Part shown: one piece after another, positions 8,562 to 17,303 of the stretch
Numbering within the stretch: the first letter of the stretch is position 1
Layout: each line of letters begins with the position of its first letter
From: Leucobacter musarum subsp. musarum
Lineage (GTDB): Bacteria; Actinomycetota; Actinomycetes; Actinomycetales; Microbacteriaceae
Length of the DNA: 64,000 nucleotides
Direction of reading: 5' to 3'
Assembly (NCBI RefSeq): GCF_001273845.1
Contig: NZ_JHBW01000066.1
Location: forward strand, 62,001-126,000
The notes under the pieces: model-generated
Seen by the model: the letters and a program-made list of their open reading frames with translations, nothing else
What the model was told of the DNA's origin: nothing
Database searches by the model: none
Position numbers and translations under genes: made by a program

Positions 8562-9205
8562 GCCTGCGACGCACCGCAACCGCACTCGCACTGACCGCCG
8601 CCGTCGCGTTCACCCTCGTCGGGTGCAGCACCGAGGGCAGCGACCTCGCCTCTCAGTACCGCGAGGGCAGCGGCAAGGGCTACATCGAGGGCGACGGTTC
8701 GACGCTCAGTATTCCCGTGTCTGAGCGCGCTGAGGCCGTGGAGTATTCGGGAGTCGACGAGAGCGGTGCGACCTACGGCTCCGCGGACACGCTCGGCGAG
8801 GTCACCGTCGTGAACTTCTGGTACGCCGGGTGCGCGCCCTGCCGCGTCGAGGCTCCCGACCTCGTCACCAACTACGACGAGTTCTCGTCGCAGGGCGTGA
8901 AGTTCGTTGGAGTGAACACGCGCGATCAGGTGGCCCAGGCTCAGCAGTTCTCGCTCGAATTCGGCATCGAGTACCCCTCGATCATGGACAATGCGGGCGG
9001 CCGTTCCGTGCAGCGCGCCTTCGCGGGCCAGGTCCCGCTGAACGCCGTGCCGACCACGCTGGTGCTGGATCGCGAGGGGCGCGTCGCGCACCGCGTACTC
9101 GGGCAGATCGCCGGCGAATCCCAACTGCGCACCCTGATCGACGAGACCCTCGCCGAATCGGGCGACGACGCGGCTGCCGCCGATTCCGGTAGTACCGAGC
9201 AGTAG
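8558..9205 (+). CDS. TlpA/ResA-like membrane-anchored thiol-disulfide reductase (lipoprotein)
   Basis: 215 residues. A lipoprotein signal peptide ends in TLVGC, so the protein is anchored outside the membrane. A thioredoxin-like domain carries WYAGCAPCRVE, the CxxC active site, and the cis-proline region VPTTLVLD. It would reduce the disulfide of apocytochrome c haem-binding motifs using electrons passed by CcdA, whose gene follows after three bases. The ATG at 8558 overlaps the upstream stop. The C-terminal tail (SGDDAAAADSGSTEQ) is low complexity. Length and order match actinobacterial system II maturation loci. Confidence 0.9.
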   Translation: MSLRRTATALALTAAVAFTLVGCSTEGSDLASQYREGSGKGYIEGDGSTLSIPVSERAEAVEYSGVDESGATYGSADTLGEVTVVNFWYAGCAPCRVEAPDLVTNYDEFSSQGVKFVGVNTRDQVAQAQQFSLEFGIEYPSIMDNAGGRSVQRAFAGQVPLNAVPTTLVLDREGRVAHRVLGQIAGESQLRTLIDETLAESGDDAAAADSGSTEQ

Positions 9206-9208
9206 CCG

Positions 9209-9952
9209 GTGGATCTGCAGGGAATCGTCGCCGACGGGCAGCTGCTCGTCGCTTCGCTCATCGCAATCGCGGCCGGGCTGCTCTCGTTCCTCTCGCCGTG
9301 CGTGCTGCCGCTCGTACCCGGGTACCTCGCATACGTCGGCTCGACGGCCGGCTCGGCACCGGGCGAGAAGTCACCGCGCGGCCGCGTGCTGCTCGGCTCC
9401 GTGCTGTTTGTGCTCGGCTTCACGGCGGTCTTTGTCGCGATCCTGGCGGCAGCCGGCACCGTCGGAGTGTTCATCACTCAGTGGGAACCGGTCATCACGC
9501 GCGTGATGGGCGTGGTCATCATCGTCATGGGGCTCGTGTTCATCGGTCTGTTCACGAAGATGCAGACCACGCGCAAGATGCGCGTGAAACCGAAGTTCGG
9601 TCTCGCCGGAGCGCCCCTGCTCGGCGCGGTATTCGCGATCGGTTGGACCCCCTGTATGGGGCCCACGCTCGCGGTGATCATGGGCCTGAGCCTGCAGCAG
9701 GCGTCGGTGAGTCGATCCGTCGTGCTCGCGATTGCGTACTGCATCGGCCTGGGCCTGCCCTTCATCCTTGCGGCATTCGGCTTCACCTGGTTGACGCAGA
9801 CGATGACATTCTTCAAACGGCATATCCGTGCCGTGAACCTGATCGGCGGCGGGCTGCTGATCCTCATCGGTCTCCTCATGGTGACCGGCCTCTGGAGCCA
9901 AATGATGTACGCACTGCAGGCGGTGATTGGCGGCTATGTCACGCCCATCTGA
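9209..9952 (+). CDS. ccdA: CcdA-type cytochrome c biogenesis transmembrane protein
   Basis: 247 residues with six predicted membrane helices. The first helix pair carries LLSFLSPCVLPLVPGY and a later helix carries WTPCMGPTLAV. The two conserved membrane cysteines (in SPC and TPC) are the redox pair that moves electrons from cytoplasmic thioredoxin to the extracytoplasmic TlpA-like protein. The GTG start at 9209 lies three bases after the upstream stop. The end overlaps the resB start by 17 bases, so translation is coupled. Confidence 0.93.
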   Translation: MDLQGIVADGQLLVASLIAIAAGLLSFLSPCVLPLVPGYLAYVGSTAGSAPGEKSPRGRVLLGSVLFVLGFTAVFVAILAAAGTVGVFITQWEPVITRVMGVVIIVMGLVFIGLFTKMQTTRKMRVKPKFGLAGAPLLGAVFAIGWTPCMGPTLAVIMGLSLQQASVSRSVVLAIAYCIGLGLPFILAAFGFTWLTQTMTFFKRHIRAVNLIGGGLLILIGLLMVTGLWSQMMYALQAVIGGYVTPI

Positions 9953-11600
9953 TTACGACGACGGCACCGGGGCCGGGGGGGCCGGCCGCATCGAGTCGCC
10001 TGAACTGGGCGTGAAGGGCTGGGCGCGCTGGTTCTGGCGTCAGCTCACGAGCATGCGCGTGGCACTTGTGCTGCTGCTCATGCTGGCGGTCGCCGCCATT
10101 CCGGGTTCGCTGCTGCCTCAGCGCAGCGCCGACCCCAACGGCGTGATCCAGTATCAGTCCGATCACCCGAAGCTCTTCCCCGTGCTCGATGCCTTCCCGA
10201 TTCAGGCGTTCGACGTCTACGGGTCGGTCTGGTTCTCGGCCATCTATCTGCTGCTCTTCATCTCGCTCATCGGCTGCGTGCTGCCCCGCATCTTCCACCA
10301 CTGGAAGGCGTGGCGGGGCACCCCGCCCAAGACGCCGGCCCGGTTGCAGCGCATGGCCGGGTTCTCCGAAGTGCGGGTTTCGAACCCCGAAGCGAGCGCC
10401 GAAGATCGCGCCGCCTTCGCCGAGCGTGCGATCGAGGAGGCCTCGCGCGTGCTGCGAAAGGCGCGGTATCGCACCGAGATTCAGCGAACCTCGCGCCGCG
10501 GTGTCGAGACCGTTTCGGTGTCGGCCGAGCGCGGCTACCTGCGCGAGACGGGCAACCTGATCTTCCACATCTCGCTGCTTGGCGTGCTGATCGCTGTCGG
10601 CGTCGGCGGGGTCTTCACCTTCAACGGACAGAAAGTGCTCGTCGAGGGTGAGACGATGGTGAACCAGCTCATCGACTACGACACCGTGAACACCGGCCGC
10701 GGGTTCGACTCCTCCAGCCTCGATCCGTTCGGTCTCACGCTGGATTCGCTCGACGTGACCTACGTCACTCCCGACGACGGCAATACGCACGCCATCGGAC
10801 AGGTACGCGATTACACCGCGAACCTGCAGCTCATCGATCCCGAGACCGGTGACGAGTCGCCCGAGACGATCCGCGTGAACCACCCGCTGCGCGTGCACGG
10901 ATCGCCGATCTACCTGATCGCCAACGGGTACGCCCCGCGCATCACGATCAAGAACGCCGAGGGCACGGTCGTCTACAGCGAGGCGATGCCGTTCATTCCC
11001 CAGAACAACATGACGATGCTCTCGCTCGGCGTAGTGAAGGTGCCGTTCGGGCTGCAAGACGACGGCAAGAACGTGCAGATCGGTTTGCGCGGGTTCTTCT
11101 ACCCGACGAAGGCCGACCTCGACACGGGCGCGTACACGTCGAACTATCCCGATCTTGAGAACCCCGTGCTCACGCTCGACGTCTTCGAGGGCGACCTGGG
11201 CATTGACGGTGGCATTCCGCGATCGGTATATTCGCTCGACACGACCGATATGCAGCAGTTGACCGGCCGTGCCGTCGACAAGGATTCGATCGAGCTCACT
11301 CCGGGCAAGACGACCGATCTGCCCAACGGCATGGGCACGATCACGCTCGACGACGTGCCGCGCTACGCCTCGTTCGACGTCATGCGCAATCCGGCTCAGA
11401 CGTACGTGCTCGTCTTCGCGCTCCTCGCGCTCGGCGGTCTCGTGTGGTCGCTCTTCGTGCCGCGCCGACGCATGTGGGTGAAAGCCGTGCAGAGCGACGA
11501 TGGCGTGGTGCTGCAGTACGCAGCGCTCGCTCGCGGCGACGATCCTGCACTCGAGCGCGCGGTCGAAGACCTGCGCGACCGGCACCGCGACCGCTTGTAA
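9936..11600 (+). CDS. resB: ResB family cytochrome c biogenesis protein
   Basis: 554 residues, close to the usual length. Membrane helices near residues 40-60 (VALVLLLMLAVAAIPGSLLPQ), 100-120 and about 205-225 precede a large extracytoplasmic domain. A last helix (YVLVFALLALGGLVWSLF) comes before a basic tail. ResB normally works with CcsA/CcsB as the system II haem export and cytochrome c synthase complex. The partner ccsB gene would be expected immediately downstream, but the next gene is an oppositely oriented regulator. The ATG at 9936 lies inside ccdA, so expression depends on coupling. Confidence 0.93.
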   Translation: MSRPSDYDDGTGAGGAGRIESPELGVKGWARWFWRQLTSMRVALVLLLMLAVAAIPGSLLPQRSADPNGVIQYQSDHPKLFPVLDAFPIQAFDVYGSVWFSAIYLLLFISLIGCVLPRIFHHWKAWRGTPPKTPARLQRMAGFSEVRVSNPEASAEDRAAFAERAIEEASRVLRKARYRTEIQRTSRRGVETVSVSAERGYLRETGNLIFHISLLGVLIAVGVGGVFTFNGQKVLVEGETMVNQLIDYDTVNTGRGFDSSSLDPFGLTLDSLDVTYVTPDDGNTHAIGQVRDYTANLQLIDPETGDESPETIRVNHPLRVHGSPIYLIANGYAPRITIKNAEGTVVYSEAMPFIPQNNMTMLSLGVVKVPFGLQDDGKNVQIGLRGFFYPTKADLDTGAYTSNYPDLENPVLTLDVFEGDLGIDGGIPRSVYSLDTTDMQQLTGRAVDKDSIELTPGKTTDLPNGMGTITLDDVPRYASFDVMRNPAQTYVLVFALLALGGLVWSLFVPRRRMWVKAVQSDDGVVLQYAALARGDDPALERAVEDLRDRHRDRL

Positions 11601-11605
11601 CGGGC

Positions 11606-11646
11606 CGGGTGATCCGGCGCCGTTTATCCCGCGGTCGGATCACCCG
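11606..11646. terminator. Convergent terminator between resB and the IclR gene
   Basis: CGGGTGATCCG (11606-11616) and CGGATCACCCG (11636-11646) form a perfect 11-bp stem. The right arm lies inside the last codons of the IclR gene, so the two transcription units share one element. Confidence 0.65.
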
Positions 11647-12514
11647 CCCCGAGCGCGCGCGAGAGTTCTGCGGCGACGTGCGCCGAGTAGGCGCCGGCCC
11701 GCTGCAGGTTGGTACCGAGGCGGCTCTTCGGTGCGCTGATGTTGATTGCGGCCACGACCTTGCCGCGAAAGTCAGTCACGGGCGCTGAGACACCGACCAC
11801 TCCCGCTTCGAACTCCTCATCAACGGTGGCGAAGCCCTGCTGCTGCACGCGATGAATCTCGGTCAAAAAGCTGCGCAGGTCGGTCACCCGCAACTTCTCG
11901 GGTGGAGGTGCGGGTGCCTGCATGAGCGGCACCTGTGCCGCCGGGTCGGCCGGCTCGGCCCCGAAGTCGTCTGCGTTCGCGAGGTTTCGGGTTCGCTCGA
12001 CCTCGTCGGCGATGTGGGCGTGGTACCAACGTCCCAGCTCCTCGTCGCTCCAATCGCTCATCAGGGCGCGCCCCGATGAGGTGCGCCAGGCTGATGTTCG
12101 CACGCCCTCCCATCCGAGCCCCCGGAAAGCGTGCTCACTGATCTCGCTGGCGAGAGTGAGTACGCTGCCTCCGCGCAGGGCGCAGAGGTGGGTGGTCTCG
12201 TGGGTGGCGGCGACGACCCGGCGCAGGTACGGGGCGCTCGTCTTGACGAGTCGAGCCTCGGCCGTCTGCGCGGCGAGCGAGAAGATGCGTGACCCCAGCG
12301 TGTAGACGAGGGTCTCGGCATCTCGGTCGACGAACCCAGCCTCATCGAGCGTGGCGAGGGTGCGTGAGACCTGACCCTTGTCTCGGCCGGTGAGTTCGGC
12401 AAGGCGAGTGACCCCGAGGCCGTTGCGGGCCTCGCTGCTCGTGAGCGCTTCCAGGAGGTCGAGATCGCGGCGCAGGCCTGAGGCGTTGCGGCGCGGTACG
12501 GATGACTCGGTCAT
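11624..12514 (-). CDS. IclR family transcriptional regulator
   Basis: 296 residues. The N-terminal winged helix-turn-helix (about 13-75) includes LDLLEALTSSEARNGLGVTRLAELTGRDKGQVSRTLATLDEAGFV. The C-terminal effector-binding IclR domain includes TTHLCALRGGSVLTL, WRTSSGRALMSDWSDEEL and GVVGVSAPVTDFRGKVVAAINIS. It is divergent from the ABC importer/dehydrogenase operon and probably controls it, either as repressor or activator. The start is ATG with a -10 element six bases upstream, so the transcript is probably leaderless. The effector would be expected to be a substrate or intermediate of that operon. Confidence 0.92.
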   Translation of the reverse strand: MTESSVPRRNASGLRRDLDLLEALTSSEARNGLGVTRLAELTGRDKGQVSRTLATLDEAGFVDRDAETLVYTLGSRIFSLAAQTAEARLVKTSAPYLRRVVAATHETTHLCALRGGSVLTLASEISEHAFRGLGWEGVRTSAWRTSSGRALMSDWSDEELGRWYHAHIADEVERTRNLANADDFGAEPADPAAQVPLMQAPAPPPEKLRVTDLRSFLTEIHRVQQQGFATVDEEFEAGVVGVSAPVTDFRGKVVAAINISAPKSRLGTNLQRAGAYSAHVAAELSRALGAGDPTAG

Positions 12515-12520
12515 GGCGAC

Positions 12521-12526
12521 AGACTA
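12521..12526 (-). promoter_or_regulatory. -10 element of the IclR gene, leaderless type
   Basis: On the minus strand, TAGTCT is followed by six bases (GTCGCC) and the ATG of the regulator. No ribosome-binding site is present. Confidence 0.55.
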
Positions 12527-12564
12527 GAACGATTTCGCGAATGTTGCCATATGCACAACCCAAC

Positions 12565-12594
12565 TTGTCGAAACGACATCATCGCGATTACAGT
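12565..12594 (+). promoter_or_regulatory. Promoter of the OpuC-type ABC operon with overlapping operator
   Basis: TTGTCG (12565-12570) and TACAGT (12589-12594) are separated by 18 bases and form a plausible sigma-70-type promoter. The inverted repeat TGTCG-AAA-CGACA (12566-12578) covers the -35 element. The likely ligand is the divergent IclR protein. This is inference from position and symmetry. Confidence 0.5.
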
Positions 12595-12654
12595 CCAGGT
12601 ACCGCCGTAACGTGCTCGAAACCAACTCAACGATGAGAGAGAGGAGTGGCGTAC

Positions 12655-13320
12655 GTGGACGCATTCACTTTCGACGGGCTGCTCACATTCTGGAGTCGCC
12701 GGTGGGACGACGTGCTCGAACTCGTGGGAGAGCATCTCGCCGTGGTCGGGATGTCCCTGCTGATCGCGACCGTGCTCGGGGTGCTCCTCGGCGTCGCCGT
12801 GTGGAACCGCCCGATGCCGCGTGCGCTGGTCATCGCCGCCGCGGGCGTCGCGATCACGATTCCGTCGCTAGCGCTCCTCGCACTGCTCACCCCGGTCTTC
12901 GGGCTCGGGTGGACGCCGACCGTGTTCTCGCTGGTCTTCTACTCGCTCCTGCCGATCGTGCGCAACACGGCGGTCGGGCTGCGCGAGGTGCCACCAGCGA
13001 TCATGGAGTCGGCGAAGGGCATGGGCATGTCGCCCATGAAGATCTTGATCAGCGTGCAGCTGCCCCTCGCCTGGCCCATCATCTTGACCGGGGTGCGCGT
13101 CGCCGCCCAACTCACCATCGGCATCGCCGCGATCGCCGCCTACGTGGCCGGGCCCGGCCTCGGTCAGCTCATCTTCCAGGGGCTTTCGAGCCTCGGCTCG
13201 AAGAACGCACTCAACTTCGCGCTCACCGGCACCGTCGGTGTCGCCGCGCTCGCGCTCATCGTCGACGGCATCTTCGTCATCGTCACCAAGTACACGACTT
13301 CAAGGGGGCTCCGTGCCTGA
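12655..13320 (+). CDS. OpuC-type ABC transporter permease (osmoprotectant/quaternary amine family), first
   Basis: 221 residues from the GTG at 12655, placed 10 bases after GAGAGGAG; the in-frame GTG at 12646 would almost touch that site. Five to six membrane helices. The EAA-loop region reads REVPPAIMESAKGMGMSPMKILISVQLPLAWPIILTG, typical of OpuCB/OpuCD permeases. It forms an importer with the next three genes, the second permease being the partner. Regulators of osmotic stress are not visible; the linked dehydrogenases suggest uptake for catabolism rather than osmoprotection. Confidence 0.9.
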   Translation: MDAFTFDGLLTFWSRRWDDVLELVGEHLAVVGMSLLIATVLGVLLGVAVWNRPMPRALVIAAAGVAITIPSLALLALLTPVFGLGWTPTVFSLVFYSLLPIVRNTAVGLREVPPAIMESAKGMGMSPMKILISVQLPLAWPIILTGVRVAAQLTIGIAAIAAYVAGPGLGQLIFQGLSSLGSKNALNFALTGTVGVAALALIVDGIFVIVTKYTTSRGLRA

Positions 13321-14353
13321 ATCGACCGCCACCGGCATCACGCAGATCGCCTCGAACGCCTCGGGCGTCGAGATCGTACTCGACAACGTCGTCAAGAAGT
13401 ACCCCGGCCAGGAGGTCGCGGCCGTCGACCAGTTCTCGATGCGCATCGATCCGGGCGAACTCATCGTCTTCGTCGGCCCCTCGGGCTGCGGCAAGACCAC
13501 CACGATGAAGATGATCAACCGCATCATCGAACCCACGTCGGGGTCGATCAGCATCGACGGGCGCGACGTGCTGTCGCTCGACCCGAATGAGCTGCGGCGT
13601 CACATCGGCTACGTGATCCAGCAGATCGGCCTGTTTCCGCACATGACGATCGCCGAAAACATCGCGGTGGTGCCGAAGCTCTTAGGCTGGGACAAGAAGC
13701 GCATCGCGAATCGGGTCGACGAATTGCTCGACACCGTGCAGCTCGACCCGTCGATCTTCGCGGGCCGCTACCCGAAGCAGCTCTCGGGCGGGCAGCAGCA
13801 GCGCGTGGGCGTCGCGCGCGCTCTGGCCGCAGATCCGCCCGTGATGCTCATGGACGAGCCGTTCGGTGCCACCGACCCCATCACACGCGAGCGCTTGCAG
13901 GCCGAGTTCCTGCGCTTGCAGGAGTCGATCGGCAAGACGATCATCTTCGTCACGCACGACTTCGACGAGGCGATCAAGCTGGGCGACCGCATCGCGGTGC
14001 TCTCCGAACGATCCCAGATTCAGCAGTTCGACACCCCGGCCCGCATCCTCGCGCAGCCCGCAAACGAATACGTCGGTTCGTTCATCGGCCAGGGGGCGGC
14101 GCTCAAGCGACTCGCCCTGATTCCGATTCACGAGACCGGGTTCGCCCCCGCGGTGGCGGGAGCCCTGGAGGTGCCGATCGCCGGCAACCTGCGCGACGCG
14201 ATCGATGCGCTGGTGCTTTCGGGCCGCGACGCGGTCAACGTGGTCGACGAGCGCGGCGGCATCGCGGGGTCGTTGACCGTCGAGCGCATCTCGCTTGCGC
14301 TCGGCGGAGAACTGCCCGGCGGTGTCGGGCGCACTGCGGGAGCGTCGTCATGA
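13313..14353 (+). CDS. OpuC-type ABC transporter ATP-binding protein
   Basis: 346 residues. Walker A is GPSGCGKTT, the signature is LSGGQQQRVGVARAL, Walker B is VMLMDEPFGATD, and the switch His is in FVTHDFDEA. After residue about 245 a single CBS-like segment (NLRDAIDALVLSGRDAVNVVDERGGI) is found where OpuCA has a tandem pair, so ionic-strength sensing may be reduced or lost. The GTG start at 13313 overlaps the permease stop by eight bases and has AAGGGGG upstream. It energises the importer made by its neighbours. Confidence 0.92.
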   Translation: MPESTATGITQIASNASGVEIVLDNVVKKYPGQEVAAVDQFSMRIDPGELIVFVGPSGCGKTTTMKMINRIIEPTSGSISIDGRDVLSLDPNELRRHIGYVIQQIGLFPHMTIAENIAVVPKLLGWDKKRIANRVDELLDTVQLDPSIFAGRYPKQLSGGQQQRVGVARALAADPPVMLMDEPFGATDPITRERLQAEFLRLQESIGKTIIFVTHDFDEAIKLGDRIAVLSERSQIQQFDTPARILAQPANEYVGSFIGQGAALKRLALIPIHETGFAPAVAGALEVPIAGNLRDAIDALVLSGRDAVNVVDERGGIAGSLTVERISLALGGELPGGVGRTAGASS

Positions 14354-15126
14354 GCGTGGCATCCGCGACGCAGGTGATCGGCCTCGCACCCAAGCCGGTG
14401 CGCCGCCGAATCTCGCTGCGACGGTTCACGACGCCGCTCGTCGTCGCCGTGATCCTCGGTCTCCTGCTGCTCTGGGTGTCGTCGCTCGAGCTCGACTCGA
14501 TCGAGCAGCGCACGCTCAACTGGAACTACATCATGCTGCGGGTCGGTGAGCATCTCAGCCTGACGGTGGTCGCCTCGGCACTCGTCGCTCTCCTCGCGAT
14601 TCCGCTCGGCGTGCTGCTCGCGAAGTCGCCGTCGAAGGTGTTTCGTTCGATCGTGCTCGGCCTCGCGAACATCGGGCAGGCCGTGCCCGCGGTCGGCGTG
14701 GTGATCCTGCTCGCCATCGTCTGGCAGACCGGTTACACCACCGCGCTCGTCGCCCTCGTGATCTACGCCTTCTTGCCGGCGCTGCGCAATACGATGATCG
14801 GCATTCAGCAGGTCGACGCCAGCGTGCGCGAGTCGGCGCGCGGTATGGGCATGACCAGCTTCCAGGTGCTCTGGCGCGTCGAGCTGCCGCTCGCGGTGCC
14901 CGTGATTCTCTCGGGCCTGCGCACCGCGCTCGTCTTCTGCGTCGGCGTCGCGACGATCGCGACGTTCATCAACGCGGGCGGGCTCGGCGACATGGTCGTC
15001 AACGGCCTGAAGCTGCAGCGCTACCCCGTGCTCGCGGTGGGTGCGGTGCTCGTCGCCTGCATCGCGCTGCTCATCGACTGGGTCGCCGGCATCGCCGAAG
15101 ACCTCTTCACTCCCAAGGGCGTGTGA
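14350..15126 (+). CDS. OpuC-type ABC transporter permease, second
   Basis: 258 residues. About six membrane helices and the conserved loop GIQQVDASVRESARGMGMTSFQVLWRVELPLAVPVILSG. The start ATG overlaps the ATPase stop (ATGA). The N-terminal arm (residues 1-28) is basic and cytoplasmic. Together with the first permease it forms the heterodimeric membrane core of the osmoprotectant-type importer. Confidence 0.9.
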   Translation: MSVASATQVIGLAPKPVRRRISLRRFTTPLVVAVILGLLLLWVSSLELDSIEQRTLNWNYIMLRVGEHLSLTVVASALVALLAIPLGVLLAKSPSKVFRSIVLGLANIGQAVPAVGVVILLAIVWQTGYTTALVALVIYAFLPALRNTMIGIQQVDASVRESARGMGMTSFQVLWRVELPLAVPVILSGLRTALVFCVGVATIATFINAGGLGDMVVNGLKLQRYPVLAVGAVLVACIALLIDWVAGIAEDLFTPKGV

Positions 15127-15163
15127 TTCCGCCCGGGATCGCCCCCACTCGCTTCCACCCACC

Positions 15164-15185
15164 TGCGACGGCACCCACCGTCGCA
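15164..15185 (+). terminator. Intercistronic hairpin before the solute-binding protein gene
   Basis: TGCGACGG (15164-15171) pairs with CCGTCGCA (15178-15185) over a six-base loop, in the 93-base gap between permease and binding-protein genes. It may protect or attenuate the transcript and adjust relative expression. Confidence 0.4.
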
Positions 15186-15219
15186 CCCCGCACGCAATCG
15201 CTTTCGAAGGAGAAAACAG

Positions 15220-16161
15220 ATGAAGACCTCACGCGCACTGCTCTCAGCACTCGCCCTCACCGCGGCCGGAGCGCTCGCGCTCACGGGCTGCTCGAGCGGG
15301 GGAGGCGGCGGTGCCGGCTCCCAGGGCACTGAATTGGAGGGCCTGACCGGCGAGATCGGCGCGAAAGACTTCGCTGAGCAGTTCATTCTCGCCCACCTCA
15401 CCACCGAGCTGCTCAACGCGCACGGCGCCGACGTCGAGGCCAACACGAAGCTCGTCGGGTCGGCCAACGTGCGCCAAGCGCTCGAGAACGACGAGTTCCT
15501 CGGGTACTGGGAGTACTCGGGCACGTCGTGGATCACCTACAACGGCAACACCGAACCGGTGAAGGGCGCCGAGGCGCAGTTCGAGGCCACGAAGGAGGCC
15601 GACGCGGCGAAGGGCATCGCCTGGCTCGACCCGGCAGCGCTCAATAACACGTACGCCTTCGCGATTCGCGCGGACAAGGCGAAGGAGCTCGGTGTCAAGA
15701 CGCTGAGCGACGTCGCCAAGCTGCCCGTCTCCGAGCAGACATTCTGCGTGGAGAGCGAGTTCTCGACGCGCGATGACGGCTGGCCGGGGCTCAAAGCCGC
15801 CTACGGCTTCGACGTGCCTGACTCGAATGTCGCACTGCTCGACACCGGCGTGATCTACTCGGCCACGGCGAAGGGCGATGACTGCAACTTCGGCGAGGTG
15901 TTCCAGACCGACGGGCGCATCCCGGGGCTCGATCTCGTGGTGATGGAAGACGATCTGCAGTTCTTCCCCGCCTACCAGGGCGCGTTCACGCTGAAGCAGT
16001 CGACACTCGACGAGTACCCCGAGATCGCCGACATCGTGGGCGAGCTGACGCCGCTGCTCACCACCGAAGAGATGCAGAAGCTCAACGCGCAGGTCGATGT
16101 CGACGGCGAAGATCCGCAGGATGTCGCGATCGACTTCCTCACCGACCAGGGACTCATCTAA
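15220..16161 (+). CDS. Osmoprotectant/quaternary amine-type solute-binding lipoprotein
   Basis: 313 residues. A lipoprotein signal ends in ALTGC, followed by a Gly-rich linker. The mature protein matches the OpuAC/OpuCC class (IGAKDFAEQFILAHLTTELL, then NVRQALENDEFLGYWEYSGTSW, and NTYAFAIRADKAKELGVKTLSD). Trp and Tyr residues in WEYSGTSW and FFPAYQGAFTL could form the aromatic cage for a quaternary ammonium group, as known in this family. A good AAGGAG site precedes the ATG. The exact ligand is not determined; an amine or betaine that feeds the downstream enzymes is the best guess. Confidence 0.9.
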   Translation: MKTSRALLSALALTAAGALALTGCSSGGGGGAGSQGTELEGLTGEIGAKDFAEQFILAHLTTELLNAHGADVEANTKLVGSANVRQALENDEFLGYWEYSGTSWITYNGNTEPVKGAEAQFEATKEADAAKGIAWLDPAALNNTYAFAIRADKAKELGVKTLSDVAKLPVSEQTFCVESEFSTRDDGWPGLKAAYGFDVPDSNVALLDTGVIYSATAKGDDCNFGEVFQTDGRIPGLDLVVMEDDLQFFPAYQGAFTLKQSTLDEYPEIADIVGELTPLLTTEEMQKLNAQVDVDGEDPQDVAIDFLTDQGLI

Positions 16162-16170
16162 GGCGCATCG

Positions 16171-17277
16171 ATGAAAATCACCTCCATCACCCTCACCCGG
16201 ATGGTCCAGCCCCTGGACCCGCCCTTCAACGCGGCGTGGGATCCGGACCCCCGCACCGAGTTCACCGCCACGCTCGTAACCGTGCGCACCGACGATGGGC
16301 TCGTCGGGTACGGGTCGGGCGACACCATGGACGGCTTCGAAGCCTTCGAGCACCTGTTCATCGGCACCGATCCGCTGCAGATCCTCAACCAGGTGCGCCG
16401 CATCGAGACGATCAACTTCCATGGCGGGCGGTACTGGCCGCTGGAGGCGGCGCTCTGGGACATCATCGGCCAGGTCGCCGGGCTTCCGGTCAGCGTGCTG
16501 TTCGGCGGTGCGCGGGATCGCCTCCCGGCGTATGCCTCGAGCGGTGAGCTGAAGGCCCCCGAGGCGCGCGCCGAATCGGCGCTGGCCGCACGCGAGTTGG
16601 GCTTCCGCGCGATGAAGATTCGCATTGCTCGGGATCGCCTCGCCGAGGGCGTCGCCTCGGTGCGGGCAGCCCGCGAGGCTGTCGGCGACGACTTCGATCT
16701 CATGGTCGACCTCAACCAGATGTGGCGCATGTCGGGCGACATCGACGCTGCGCTGCCGCTCGCGAAGGTGCAGCGCCTCGCTGCGGAACTGCACGAGCTC
16801 GGGGTGCTGTGGCTCGAAGAGCCGTTGCCGCAGGTCGATGTGACCGGGGCGCGCCGCGTGCGCGCCGAAACCGGCATTCAGGTCAGTGGTGGCGAGATGG
16901 TGCGCAGCATGCCCGAGATGGTCGCGCTGATCGAGGCCGATGCGTACGACATCTACCAGCCCGATGTCGCGCTCGCCGTGGGCATGTACCGGGCGCGGCA
17001 GGTCGCCGAATCGGCGAACCTGCGGCACCGGTTCTTCACCCCGCACACCTGGTCGAACGGGCTCGGTCTGCTCGCGAACCTGCACGTCGCCGCCGGCGTC
17101 GATGCCGGCCCGTATCTCGAGTTCCCGTTCGATCCGCCCGGATGGACCCCTGAGCGGCGAGACTTCTTCATGGAGCCGCTCATGATCGACCGCTCGGGTG
17201 ATCTGCTCGTGCCGCAGACCCCGGGTCTCGGCGCGAAAATCGATCACGACGCCGTCGCCCGCTTCACCATTGCCTGA
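16171..17277 (+). CDS. Enolase-superfamily enzyme, mandelate racemase subgroup
   Basis: 368 residues. N-terminal capping domain, then a modified TIM barrel. Expected catalytic positions are present: Lys149-x-Arg151 (AMKIRI), metal ligands Asp180 (MVDLNQ), Glu216/217 (WLEEP) and Glu242 (SGGEM), the His-Asp dyad Asp265 (QPDV) and His292 (PHTWSNG), and Glu318 (LEFPF). The His-Asp dyad places it in the mandelate racemase subgroup of acid-sugar dehydratases and racemases. Some relatives epimerise hydroxyproline betaine, which would suit an importer of quaternary amines, but this is inference. It lies nine bases after the binding-protein gene in the same operon. Confidence 0.85.
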   Translation: MKITSITLTRMVQPLDPPFNAAWDPDPRTEFTATLVTVRTDDGLVGYGSGDTMDGFEAFEHLFIGTDPLQILNQVRRIETINFHGGRYWPLEAALWDIIGQVAGLPVSVLFGGARDRLPAYASSGELKAPEARAESALAARELGFRAMKIRIARDRLAEGVASVRAAREAVGDDFDLMVDLNQMWRMSGDIDAALPLAKVQRLAAELHELGVLWLEEPLPQVDVTGARRVRAETGIQVSGGEMVRSMPEMVALIEADAYDIYQPDVALAVGMYRARQVAESANLRHRFFTPHTWSNGLGLLANLHVAAGVDAGPYLEFPFDPPGWTPERRDFFMEPLMIDRSGDLLVPQTPGLGAKIDHDAVARFTIA

Positions 17278-17303
17278 CCCACCTGACGAAGGAGCCCACT
17301 GCA

